Source: GCA-2401155 sp045047085 (GTDB taxonomy: Bacteria; Pseudomonadota; Alphaproteobacteria; Rhizobiales; Rhizobiaceae). From it: DNA of 11,891 bases. The notes under the pieces were generated by a model that saw only the letters and a program-made list of their open reading frames with translations, was not told the DNA's origin and did not search any database. Of the stretch, positions 1-7,227 are shown in pieces. Location: NCBI GenBank assembly GCA_045047085.1, contig JASFYT010000060.1:1-11891 (forward strand). Direction: 5' to 3'. The position numbers and the translations under genes are program-made. Each line of letters opens with the position of its first letter. Position 1 is the first letter of the stretch.

Positions 1-232
1 AGCCACTGAGGATGAACACACTGAGATGGCTAAGCCAGCGGCGAAGGACCAACATGCCAGTGAAGAAGATTCAGCTGAGATCGCAACTAAGCCAGCGGCA
101 ATGGATGAACAAGCCACTGAGGATGAACATGCTGAGATGACCAAGCCCGCGGCAAAGGATGAACCTGCATCCGAGGATGGGCATGTTAAAATGGATCCAA
201 AAACTGATAAGGGCGAACTCGCGGCAGACATT
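1..232 (+). repeat. In-frame tandem repeats in the motC N-terminal region
   Basis: Four imperfect repeats of 18, 19, 18 and 18 codons lie head to tail. They begin ATEDEHTEM, ASEEDSAEI, ATEDEHAEM and ASEDGHVKM, and the first three contain a KPAA core. At DNA level the copy starting at 1 and the copy starting at 112 (period 111 bp, two units) agree at about 48 of 58 positions by hand count, so the array looks like recent duplication of a two-unit block. The repeats preserve the reading frame and may continue to the left of the window. Confidence 0.8.
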
Positions 233-1657
233 GGGCACGGCGCAAAGGACGAGCGCACTGCTGAAGAGCAATTTATGGCATTGGAGGCGCTTTTTGGCAA
301 AAAAGGAAAGGCTGCCAAAGCTAAAACTGCCGCCAAAGGTGAACAAGGCGGGACGGTAGAAAAAAGTGAACATGGTGAAACGGACGAGCAGGCCGATGCC
401 GGCGAACCTGCAGAAACGAGTGAAACTGCCGATGCAGGTGAACATGGTGAGGAAGTTCAGCCGGAGCAATTTGAAACTTCATTAGAGCCTCTTCCTAAGG
501 GCCCCAATCAACCTTGGCGGCTGATACGGCATCTTCAATTGTTGCAGGATAAAATTGTTCAGGGCAAACCCAATGCACTTGCAAATTATCGCGATGCATT
601 GGTGGATATGTCCCACAAATTGCTTGAAGATGATCGTGTTGGTACTTGGGCGCATGAGCGAAACTTGATGGCTGCAGCAACTTATTTGTTGATTGGTGGC
701 GATCCCGATGTTGGTAGGCATGCATTTGATATGAGTAATTTGTCGCTTATACAAAAGCTGCCTCTGGCAGCAGCAATTGCTTATGTCGATCGCAAATATT
801 CTCGGGCAGGTCGGTTGCTGATGGCCATTGATATTGACCGCCTTCCGGGTTCTGCCAAGGGGCAGTTTGCACTTGTACAGGCTATGGCCACTCCATCGAC
901 AAAAACGGGTAAGGCAATCGGACATCTGGAGCAGGCAAGGCGATTTGCACCTGGAACGCTGACAGAAGAAGCAGCGTTACGAAGGTTGATACGGATTGCT
1001 GCGGAAAGTGCCGATAAGCCGGAAGGAGTGGATGTGTTCTTTAATCATGCCAACGCCTATTTCAGGCATTATAGCAATTCCTTTTATGCAACAGATTTTT
1101 TGCGGAACTACGGTTTCGGTCTTGTGCAAACCCCGGATGATGTAGGTGAAAGAGCGCTGGCCCATCTGAAATCAGTTGTTCCAAGTTTAAAGAAAGAGCA
1201 ACAGATATTTATGATTGCCATTGTAGCGCGTAATGCTGTGGTGTTGGGGAAATTGGATATCGGGCGTTGGGCAAGTGATTGGTTATTGGAAAATGTGGGC
1301 CCAGGTGACAAGCTTCACGCACGCATTGAATTGTATCAACTCGCTACAAGTTTATTGGATGCGGATAGTTATGCTGATTCTGCAAAGCGGCTCAAGAAGC
1401 TTCCAGTCGAATATCTGGGGAAATCAGATATGAGCCTCTATAAAGCTTTGACGCAATTATCCAGTCGGATCGGTAGTGAGATTATTGATGTGGAAAAACT
1501 AAAAGAGATTACGCGCATCGAGAAACAAAGTTTCCCCGGCGATGAACCGGAACTTCCGTTCGATGTAGAAAAAGAGATGGTATTAGCCAAGACAAATCCG
1601 GTTCTGATGAGAACTGAGGAATTGCTTGAAAAGGCCGACAGGCTTCTGGAAAGATAA
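2..1657 (+). CDS. motC: MotC-like periplasmic motility protein (5' truncated)
   Basis: This is the C-terminal 551 codons of a gene whose frame is open to the left edge, so its true start and any signal peptide lie outside the window; the ATG at 26 sits inside a repeat and is probably internal. In Sinorhizobium, MotC is a periplasmic protein that works with MotB at the stator. Roughly the first 160 visible residues are low-complexity, rich in Ala, Glu, Asp, Lys and Pro, with four imperfect 18-19 residue repeats at the start. From about residue 165 the sequence becomes an ordered, mostly helical alpha-solenoid-like region (RLIRHLQLLQDKIVQGK, HLEQARRFAPGTLTEEAALR) that ends in LLEKADRLLER. Assignment rests on this helical region and on its place 2 bp before fliK, as in rhizobia. 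S. meliloti MotC is about 430 residues from memory, so the acidic N-terminal part looks like an expansion. The family call is good; the role of the extension is unknown. Confidence 0.82.
   Translation, partial: ATEDEHTEMAKPAAKDQHASEEDSAEIATKPAAMDEQATEDEHAEMTKPAAKDEPASEDGHVKMDPKTDKGELAADIGHGAKDERTAEEQFMALEALFGKKGKAAKAKTAAKGEQGGTVEKSEHGETDEQADAGEPAETSETADAGEHGEEVQPEQFETSLEPLPKGPNQPWRLIRHLQLLQDKIVQGKPNALANYRDALVDMSHKLLEDDRVGTWAHERNLMAAATYLLIGGDPDVGRHAFDMSNLSLIQKLPLAAAIAYVDRKYSRAGRLLMAIDIDRLPGSAKGQFALVQAMATPSTKTGKAIGHLEQARRFAPGTLTEEAALRRLIRIAAESADKPEGVDVFFNHANAYFRHYSNSFYATDFLRNYGFGLVQTPDDVGERALAHLKSVVPSLKKEQQIFMIAIVARNAVVLGKLDIGRWASDWLLENVGPGDKLHARIELYQLATSLLDADSYADSAKRLKKLPVEYLGKSDMSLYKALTQLSSRIGSEIIDVEKLKEITRIEKQSFPGDEPELPFDVEKEMVLAKTNPVLMRTEELLEKADRLLER
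366..450 (+). repeat. Second short repeat cluster in motC
   Basis: The 13-mer GTGAACATGGTGA occurs at 366-378 and 438-450 (period 72 bp, 24 codons). Between them the 16-base string GCCGATGCCGGCGAAC at 392-407 recurs with two changes at 428-443 (period 36 bp, 12 codons). All periods are multiples of three, and the encoded segment is Glu/Ala/Gly-rich (ADAGEPAETSETADAGEHGE). Confidence 0.7.
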
Positions 1658-1659
1658 GT

Positions 1660-3135
1660 ATGAGCAGTAATATTTCTATCAATTCGGGTGCGCAGCGGGT
1701 TACTGCAAATTCTGGAGTGCCTGCAAGGCAAACAGGAAAATTCGGTGAGGCTGAGGGCAAATTTTCTGACCACTTTGCTGACTCAACTGTGGGAAAAAAA
1801 TCTAGCGGTGGATTAGTTGAAAACCGGGAAGCTGAAGTTGACGGTGAATTGCCAAGCGAACGTGGACAGCCAACTGAGGTTGAAATTCCTGAAAATGGTA
1901 TTCTGAAAGTTGATCTACAAGAAATTCCCGTGGGTGACCTGAAAATTTCAGTTAAAAATGATGATGCGGTGCAGCTAGATTTGGAGCCTTTAGCAATGAA
2001 TGTTGAGGCCCCTAGTGTCGAGGCACCTGGAGTTGATTCGCCAGGAGTTGAATTGCCTCGTGATAGCGCCAAAGACGTAATTGTTCCGCCAGCTGTTGCC
2101 CCAGCGGAAGTAGGGAAAAGTTTAAATGCGGTGAAATCCCAAAATGAGGGCACAGCGGCAGGGCCGGTTGCAGTTGCAAACGCAAAAAATGTTGTGGGGC
2201 GGCGTGAGGGTTCGAAGGTTGATCAGGGCGAGACCGGAAATAAAGACTTGCCGACAGGTGATGTAGACGACGGGTTGGAAACCGCCAAGTCGGCCCGCAC
2301 GATGGAACGGCCCCTAGAGAGAACTATAGGCCGTGGACGTGCTCATGGCGTAATTGAGAATATTGTTGAGGGTAGAGTTGAGGGTGAGAAAAGCATTACC
2401 CTTGAGAAAGCATCAAATAGTAGTGCTGCCATGAAACCTGAGCGTGCTGCCACCGGGATGTCCAATGCACACAGTGTTCGGGGGGCCGAAAGCCGTTTGG
2501 CATCAATGATGGAGGCCTCAGGGACATTTGATGGGGATGTAAAAATTACCGCAGGCAAACAGGAAAATCATATCCTGCCTGCATTGCCACAGCAGTTGAC
2601 GGTAGCGGGCATGTCCAGAACAGTTGTTTCTCAAGTGTTGGAACTGAGGCAATCGGGCGATCTGGAAATGATGGGGCGAGATGTCAAAACTGATGCCAAC
2701 AAGCCTGTTAAGGTCATTGAGGTGCAATTGATGCCTCGTAATCTTGGGACGGTCGGCATTACCATTCGTAATGTGGCCGGCCGGATAAATATATCGATTG
2801 AAGTTCAGGGTGCGGAAGCAGAACGCCTCATCAAAAACGAGGTTGATAAGATTGTCGGTGCGATCAGGCAGGCGGGGCAAGTGGTCGAAGATATATCGAT
2901 TAAAAGAGGTGTGCAGATGTCGCAACAGACGGATTCGCTCACTGATGATCGTGAAACAGGTCGCCAAGGTGAGGCGAATTTTGACCAAAATTCGGGTAAT
3001 CCAATGTGGCAATCTTCACACAGCAGAGAGGATGAGGGATCGAACCCTCAAAGATTTGATGAAATTGGAGTTCAGGAGCGTGGTGAAATTACCACAGGTT
3101 CTGACAAGGCGGCCCGGCAGGGAATCTATTTATAA
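1660..3135 (+). CDS. fliK: Flagellar hook-length control protein FliK (rhizobial MotD)
   Basis: FliK is secreted through the flagellar export apparatus, measures hook length and switches export from hook to filament proteins. In rhizobia this gene was first called motD. The product is 491 residues, close to the S. meliloti protein. The C-terminal Flg_hook domain is at about residues 350-417: VKVIEVQLMPRNLGTVGITI, then the IRQAGQ segment, ending ISIKRG. The first 300 or so residues are poorly ordered and hydrophilic, as expected of the secreted ruler part. They contain a Pro/Val repeat (VEAPSVEAPGVDSPGVELP, 2002-2058) and a duplicated 12-mer at 2365-2388 encoding VEGRVEGE. A Gln/Ser/Asp-rich tail of about 70 residues follows the domain. 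The ATG begins 2 bases after the motC stop, so the two genes are very likely co-transcribed. The family call rests mainly on the C-terminal domain and the gene order. Confidence 0.88.
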   Translation: MSSNISINSGAQRVTANSGVPARQTGKFGEAEGKFSDHFADSTVGKKSSGGLVENREAEVDGELPSERGQPTEVEIPENGILKVDLQEIPVGDLKISVKNDDAVQLDLEPLAMNVEAPSVEAPGVDSPGVELPRDSAKDVIVPPAVAPAEVGKSLNAVKSQNEGTAAGPVAVANAKNVVGRREGSKVDQGETGNKDLPTGDVDDGLETAKSARTMERPLERTIGRGRAHGVIENIVEGRVEGEKSITLEKASNSSAAMKPERAATGMSNAHSVRGAESRLASMMEASGTFDGDVKITAGKQENHILPALPQQLTVAGMSRTVVSQVLELRQSGDLEMMGRDVKTDANKPVKVIEVQLMPRNLGTVGITIRNVAGRINISIEVQGAEAERLIKNEVDKIVGAIRQAGQVVEDISIKRGVQMSQQTDSLTDDRETGRQGEANFDQNSGNPMWQSSHSREDEGSNPQRFDEIGVQERGEITTGSDKAARQGIYL

Positions 3136-3165
3136 CATCAACGAAGTTTGAAAGAGTGATTGCGG

Positions 3166-3190
3166 CTCCACCGAATGATTCGGAATGGAG
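3166..3190 (+). other. Weak hairpin downstream of fliK
   Basis: CTCCA-CCGAA at 3166-3175 can pair with TTCGG-(AA)-TGGAG at 3179-3190, leaving a 3-nt loop and a 2-nt bulge. There is no T-run directly after it (the nearest is TTTTT about 30 bases on), so it is a poor intrinsic terminator. It could still end or protect the motC-fliK transcript. Confidence 0.35.
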
Positions 3191-3248
3191 TCTCGTCGTA
3201 ATTAGTGCGAATTGGGGCAATTTTTAGATTTAAATAAAAAACATATAA

Positions 3249-3287
3249 TTTATGTATAAAAAATTGTTGATAAATTTTATACATAAA
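3249..3287 (+). repeat. Perfect 13-bp inverted repeat upstream of rem
   Basis: TTTATGTATAAAA at 3249-3261 is the exact reverse complement of TTTTATACATAAA at 3275-3287, with a 13-nt spacer. The arms are almost pure A/T, so an RNA stem would be weak. A DNA operator for a dimeric regulator is the more natural reading, though chance is a risk in such biased sequence. Confidence 0.6.
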
Positions 3288-3306
3288 AATAATTAGGCTT
3301 AATATC

Positions 3307-3338
3307 GATTAATATTTGTAAATACATTAATGTTAATC
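3307..3338 (+). repeat. Second dyad upstream of rem (9 of 10 bp)
   Basis: GATTAATATT at 3307-3316 pairs with AATGTTAATC at 3329-3338 at nine of ten positions, with a 12-nt spacer. The total span (32 bp) is similar to that of the dyad 20 bp upstream. The two may be sites for one regulator, but their arm sequences differ. Confidence 0.45.
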
Positions 3339-3555
3339 AAAAATCAAATTAGAATTATTAAGTAGTAACTTGATAATTTAATTATATTCCCAATGAAATG
3401 GAATTATACATATTTTTACTCTGTTCGAGCGAGATTCTCGATTCTGGACTAGTAATATTTTGTCTATTAAATGCTGCTATTGGTTAACGATTTGCCTGTG
3501 GATTAACTGTTCGTATCTTTTTAGGGCAAGTGATTCGCAAAGGGCAACGGGGCAG

Positions 3556-4269
3556 ATGATTATTTTTGTTGAAGACAGGGCGTTGGTTGTAGATGGGTAT
3601 AAATCTAAATTTACAAGTGTCGGTGAAACTCTGGTGCGAATGCCTTCTGAGGAGTTTGTTGGCTGGATTGAAAGTTGTAGTCAGGCGGAACGTGCATCGG
3701 TTGAAGCTTTTTTGATCGGTCAGTGTGATGAGCCTCAGAAAAAAATTGCAACCATTCGTCGTTATACCAATGTTCCGATTGTCGCGCTTTTCGAAAATCG
3801 CTCACTGGAACAGTTGATTTGGTTCTTTCGCCAAGGTGTTGATGATGTTGTTGCCAAGCCGGTACATTTTGACGAACTGCTGATTAGAATTGCTTGCATT
3901 AAAAAACGCCAATTGCATGCTCAACCCAAAAGTGATGGCAAGGCAATTACCGTTTATTTTGATGGACGGGATCCGGAAATCAAAGGTGAGCCTATTATGC
4001 TACCTCGGCGCGAGCGTCGGATACTGGAATATCTTGCGAGCATTAATGGTCGCCGGGTTACCAAAGCACAAATCTTTGGTGCTATTTACGGGATTTTCGA
4101 TGAGCATATTGACGAGAATGTGGTTGAAAGCCATATTTCGAAATTGCGCAAGAAGCTTCGCAAATTCATTGGCTATGATCCGATCGAATCCAAACGTTAT
4201 CTAGGCTACCGACTTCAGCCGGAGGCTGTTGCCATCAGCAAGATGGTTCCCGATAATATTGTCGCGTGA
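3556..4269 (+). CDS. rem: Rem/FtcR orphan OmpR-like flagellar activator
   Basis: Rem (FtcR in Brucella) is the transcriptional activator of flagellar class II genes in Hyphomicrobiales and is itself switched on by VisNR in S. meliloti. With the ATG at 3556 the product is 237 residues, near the known length of about 223, and begins MIIFVEDRAL, the first beta strand of a receiver fold. Residues 1-112 are receiver-like: E6/D7 of the acidic pocket and K101 (VVAKP) are kept, but the phospho-acceptor Asp aligns with Gly55 (FLIGQ) and the switch Thr/Ser with Phe79 (IVALFE). Residues 130-220 are an OmpR-type winged helix: RRERRILEYL, GRRVTKAQIFGAIYG, the recognition helix NVVESHISKLRKKLR and the wing ESKRYLGYRL. 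An in-frame TTG at 3460 would add a Cys/Trp-rich leader that does not fit the family. An AGGG lies about 11 bases before the chosen ATG. The gene stands alone between two regulatory gaps. Confidence 0.88.
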   Translation: MIIFVEDRALVVDGYKSKFTSVGETLVRMPSEEFVGWIESCSQAERASVEAFLIGQCDEPQKKIATIRRYTNVPIVALFENRSLEQLIWFFRQGVDDVVAKPVHFDELLIRIACIKKRQLHAQPKSDGKAITVYFDGRDPEIKGEPIMLPRRERRILEYLASINGRRVTKAQIFGAIYGIFDEHIDENVVESHISKLRKKLRKFIGYDPIESKRYLGYRLQPEAVAISKMVPDNIVA

Positions 4270-4302
4270 AGCTTGCTTATCTCTCCATTGTATAAATTTA
4301 TT

Positions 4303-4335
4303 TGATTCAAATACTAACTAAATATATTTGAATCA
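4303..4335 (+). repeat. Perfect 11-bp inverted repeat between rem and flgE
   Basis: TGATTCAAATA at 4303-4313 is the exact reverse complement of TATTTGAATCA at 4325-4335, with an 11-nt spacer. There is no T-run after it, so an intrinsic terminator for rem is unlikely. The left-arm core GATTCAAAT recurs exactly at 4471-4479, over the flgE start codon. Confidence 0.65.
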
Positions 4336-4376
4336 GTGAGGGATATACATGTTGAATATCAAGGATTTACAAAAAA

Positions 4377-4400
4377 TTAACACCTTAACAATAAGTTAAC
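4377..4400 (+). promoter_or_regulatory. Three TTAAC direct repeats, candidate activator boxes
   Basis: TTAAC occurs at 4377-4381, 4385-4389 and 4396-4400, that is with starts 8 and 11 bp apart, 78-101 bp before flgE. OmpR-family proteins commonly bind direct repeats about one helical turn apart, so these are candidate Rem boxes. This is inference from spacing only. Confidence 0.35.
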
Positions 4401-4477
4401 AGGAACGTTTCACGCAAGTTTGGTGCGGCAAAGTGGCGGGAACGTAATGATAACGAGATGCGAAGCGAGGGATTCAA

Positions 4478-5740
4478 ATGAGCCTTAATGGAATGATGCG
4501 CACCAGTGTTTCCGGCATGAATGGCCAGGCCAGTCGGTTAAGCACGGTTGCTGATAATATCGCGAATGCCAATACAAATGGTTATAAGCGCGTGACCAAT
4601 GAATTCTATGCTCAGGTTATTGATGCCGGTACAGGCGTTTACGAATCCGGTTCCGTTAGCAATAATATTCGCAATGAAATCAGCCGCCAAGGCCCAATTC
4701 GTGGTTCTACAAACCCAACAGATCTGGCAATTGAAGGAAGTGGTTTCTTTGTACTGGAAACGGAAACTGGTGAAAACTATCTGACCCGGGCAGGTGCCTT
4801 TAATGTTAATGGTGAGGGATTTTTGGTCAACGGGAATGATCAATATCTGATGGGATATGATATCGCTGCAACAGGGGCTGCTCCTGTGGCCAATGGTTAT
4901 GGTGGGCTTGTTCGAATTGATGTGGGCTCTCAAGCGCTTCAGGCCAACCCGTCTTCACAAGGCACATTTGTGCCAAACCTTGAAGAATCTGCCGCTGTTG
5001 TTGTCGGAGCAAACCTACCTTCCGCTAACGCTGCCACCGCTGAATACAGCTCCAGATCATCACTCATCCTTTTTGATAATTTGGGTAATGAACGGCAAGT
5101 GGACATGTATTTTACAAAGACTGCGGCTGGCGCGTGGGAAGTGGCAGTATATAATACCGCTGATGCCGATGGGACTTCCGGTAATTTTCCTTATACTTCC
5201 GCAGCGTTGACCACTCAGGCTCTGACCTTTGATTTAAGCACTGGCTATATTGCGGGTGGCGGTCCCGTAAGTATTAATTTCACGGTCCCGTCGGGGGGGA
5301 CAATGAACATTGATATGACTGGTATCAGTCAATTGGCAGAACAGTACACCATTGTTACTGCGCAAATGGATGGTAGTGCGCCAGCGTCGGTTGATCGGGT
5401 GGAAATCGACAGCGAAGGCGTCATTCACGGAATTTATGAGAATGGGTATTCATCACCATTGTTTCAGTTGGCTTTGGCAACAGTGCCGGCGCCGGATAAT
5501 CTGAAAAGGCTGCCGGGAACGAACTTTTCGGCTACAATTGGTTCAGGCGATGTTCTGGTGGGTGTTGCTAATTCAGCGGGCTTTGGAGCAGTTCATTCAG
5601 GTGCGTTGGAAGAATCCAACGTGGATATGGCCGCTGAACTGACGATCATGATTGAATCTCAAAGAAGCTACACCGCAAATTCAAAAGTATTTCAAACAGG
5701 CTCCGAGTTGATGGAAGTGCTGGTTAATCTGGCTCGTTAA
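4478..5740 (+). CDS. flgE: Flagellar hook protein FlgE
   Basis: FlgE polymerises into the flagellar hook, the flexible joint between rod and filament. The 420-residue product starts MSLNGMMRTSVSGMNGQ and carries the rod/hook N-terminal motif VADNIANANTNGYKR at about residues 23-37. The C-terminal D0 helix is present (LEESNVDMAAELTIMIESQR, then SYTANSKVFQTGSELMEVLV). The middle holds the hook-specific surface domains, including the segment RQVDMYFTKTAAGAWEVAVY typical of the FlgE D2 region. The start is supported by GAGG seven bases upstream and by agreement with family N-termini. It is the first gene of the hook/junction block and follows a 208-bp regulatory gap, so it probably heads a transcript that includes flgK and flgL. 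Confidence 0.95.
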   Translation: MSLNGMMRTSVSGMNGQASRLSTVADNIANANTNGYKRVTNEFYAQVIDAGTGVYESGSVSNNIRNEISRQGPIRGSTNPTDLAIEGSGFFVLETETGENYLTRAGAFNVNGEGFLVNGNDQYLMGYDIAATGAAPVANGYGGLVRIDVGSQALQANPSSQGTFVPNLEESAAVVVGANLPSANAATAEYSSRSSLILFDNLGNERQVDMYFTKTAAGAWEVAVYNTADADGTSGNFPYTSAALTTQALTFDLSTGYIAGGGPVSINFTVPSGGTMNIDMTGISQLAEQYTIVTAQMDGSAPASVDRVEIDSEGVIHGIYENGYSSPLFQLALATVPAPDNLKRLPGTNFSATIGSGDVLVGVANSAGFGAVHSGALEESNVDMAAELTIMIESQRSYTANSKVFQTGSELMEVLVNLAR

Positions 5741-5762
5741 ATCTGGCGCAATGGGAATCTAA

Positions 5763-7226
5763 ATGTCACTAAACAGTGCCCTTCGAATAGCAACAGGATC
5801 GTTAGCGGGAACTTCGCAACGGGTTTCTACGCTGTCGAAAAATATAGCTGGCGTTGGAAACCCGAATTATGTTCGGCGTGAGTCGGTAGTCAGCACCGGT
5901 CCTGCCGGGATTCAGAATATTGAAATTACCCGTTATGTGAACCAGTCAATGATGCGGGCATCGCTTTCGGCCACATCAAATGCGTCTTATCAAGGTGTGC
6001 TTGCTGGCGGAATACAGCAATTATCTGTTTTACAAGACGCGAATGGGTTTGCTGGTTCTCCGGCGGCTTTGCTTGGAGATCTGGAGAGTACCCTTCAATT
6101 GGCGTCTTCTGCTCCTGCTGATACAGCTACGCTTACTTCAGTCGTCGAAACTGCCAGGAATACGGTGCTTTCAATTAACAGCGCTTACAAGCAAACATTG
6201 GATATGCGCGCTCAGGCAGATCAGGGGATAGAGGCGAGCGTTACCAATATAAACCGCATTCTTTCCCAGATAAAAATTGCTAATGATGATGTGGTTATGG
6301 GGACGCGCGTTGGTGATGATGTGCTGGATTATATGGATAATCGTGATGCGCTAATTCGCGAACTCTCGGAAGAGTTAGGTATTAATGTTCGACAGCGCGC
6401 AGATAATGATGTTCTCATTACAACAGATAGCGGCGTGATACTGTTTGAAACCCAACCGCGTAGTGTGGAGTTTTCCCACCAACCGGTTTACGGGGCAAAT
6501 ACGGTAGGCAATGAATTATACATTGACGGGGTGCCTGTCACCGGAACCAACTCTCCAATGGCGATTTCCACCGGTAAAATTGTCGGGCATTTCCAAATGC
6601 GTGATCAAGTTTTATTGGAACACCAAAACCAGCTTGATGAATTCTCTAGAGGGTTGATTGAAGTATTTGCCGAGACCGATCAAGTTGGCGCAAAACCACC
6701 ACTTGCAGGTTTGTTTACCTGGTCCGGTGGCCCGGCTATACCGGCCTCCGGCACACTTACATCGGGCATAGGGCAGACCCTGACTGTTAATCCATTGATT
6801 GATCCATCAAAAGGTGGCGATCTGGCCTTGATTCGCGATGGTGGTATTAACGGCGATGCGGATTATATCGTCAACACTGCGGGTTCCAGTGGTTTTTCCG
6901 ATCATCTTATTGACTTGGCTGCGCGGTTCGATGTGCCAAGCACATTCGATGCTCAGGCCGGGCTTTTGACTGCGGTATCATTACGGGCCTTTGCGTCATC
7001 ATCGCTGGATTCCCTTCAGACCCAACGTCAGACTTCGACCAATGCGTTTGAATATCAATCCTCTCTTCAGGAAAGCTATCTAACTGCGCTGCTAAATGAA
7101 TCTGGCCCCAATCTTGATTATGAAATGTCAAAATTGCTGGAAGCAGAACGTGCTTATCAGGCTACTGCTAAAATAATTGCGGCGGTGGACGAACTTTTTG
7201 ATACCCTACTCAGCGTGGTGAGGTGA
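5763..7226 (+). CDS. flgK: Hook-filament junction protein FlgK (HAP1)
   Basis: FlgK is the first hook-associated protein and joins hook to filament after passing through the flagellar export apparatus. The product is 487 residues. The N-terminus (MSLNSALRIATGSLAGTSQR, VSTLSKNIAGVGNPNYVRRE) matches the conserved rod-like helix and NxxY motif. The C-terminus (NLDYEMSKLLEAERAYQATA, then KIIAAVDELFDTLLSVV) is the conserved FlgK terminal helix. The middle contains the family's DALIRELSEELGINVRQR segment. It starts 22 bases after flgE with a modest GGGA six bases before the ATG, and its stop lies one base before the flgL ATG, so the three genes form one tight operon. Confidence 0.94.
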   Translation: MSLNSALRIATGSLAGTSQRVSTLSKNIAGVGNPNYVRRESVVSTGPAGIQNIEITRYVNQSMMRASLSATSNASYQGVLAGGIQQLSVLQDANGFAGSPAALLGDLESTLQLASSAPADTATLTSVVETARNTVLSINSAYKQTLDMRAQADQGIEASVTNINRILSQIKIANDDVVMGTRVGDDVLDYMDNRDALIRELSEELGINVRQRADNDVLITTDSGVILFETQPRSVEFSHQPVYGANTVGNELYIDGVPVTGTNSPMAISTGKIVGHFQMRDQVLLEHQNQLDEFSRGLIEVFAETDQVGAKPPLAGLFTWSGGPAIPASGTLTSGIGQTLTVNPLIDPSKGGDLALIRDGGINGDADYIVNTAGSSGFSDHLIDLAARFDVPSTFDAQAGLLTAVSLRAFASSSLDSLQTQRQTSTNAFEYQSSLQESYLTALLNESGPNLDYEMSKLLEAERAYQATAKIIAAVDELFDTLLSVVR

Positions 7227-7227
7227 T

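Larger units (their letters stand above)
3136..3555 (+). promoter_or_regulatory. AT-rich upstream region of rem (no gene)
   Basis: This 420-bp gap holds no convincing gene. A weak hairpin lies just after fliK (3166-3190). From about 3220 to 3420 the sequence is extremely AT-rich, with A-tracts at 3236-3241, 3258-3263, 3285-3289 and 3339-3343, two long dyads (3249-3287 and 3307-3338) and a perfect tandem 7-mer AATCAAA at 3335-3348. A small odd palindrome CGAGATTCTCG lies at 3430-3440. In S. meliloti rem is transcribed under control of the LuxR-type pair VisN/VisR, so this is the natural place for the rem promoter and its operators. I could not find a clean -35/-10 pair; TAATAT at 3453-3458 is a possible -10 but has no good partner. 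Confidence 0.6.
4270..4477 (+). promoter_or_regulatory. Regulatory gap upstream of flgE
   Basis: This 208-bp gap separates rem from the hook operon. It holds a perfect 11-bp dyad at 4303-4335, three TTAAC boxes at 4377-4400 and a Shine-Dalgarno GAGG at 4467-4470, seven bases before the flgE ATG. By analogy with S. meliloti a Rem-dependent promoter would be expected here. I cannot assign -35/-10 hexamers with confidence. Confidence 0.55.

Noticed and set aside
1509..2153. A 214-codon minus-strand frame across the motC-fliK junction
   Set aside because: It is antisense to two credible genes, has low-complexity Ser/Thr/Pro content and no recognisable start context or domain.
3460..3555. N-terminal extension of Rem from a TTG, with a hydrophobic Cys/Trp-rich leader
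   Set aside because: The receiver fold begins exactly at the ATG at 3556, the resulting length fits the family, and the leader resembles translated AT-rich intergenic DNA rather than a membrane segment.
4420..4441. Possible sigma-54 type -24/-12 promoter before flgE
   Set aside because: A GG is present, but the required GC at the correct spacing is not, and rhizobial class II flagellar genes are not known to depend on sigma-54.
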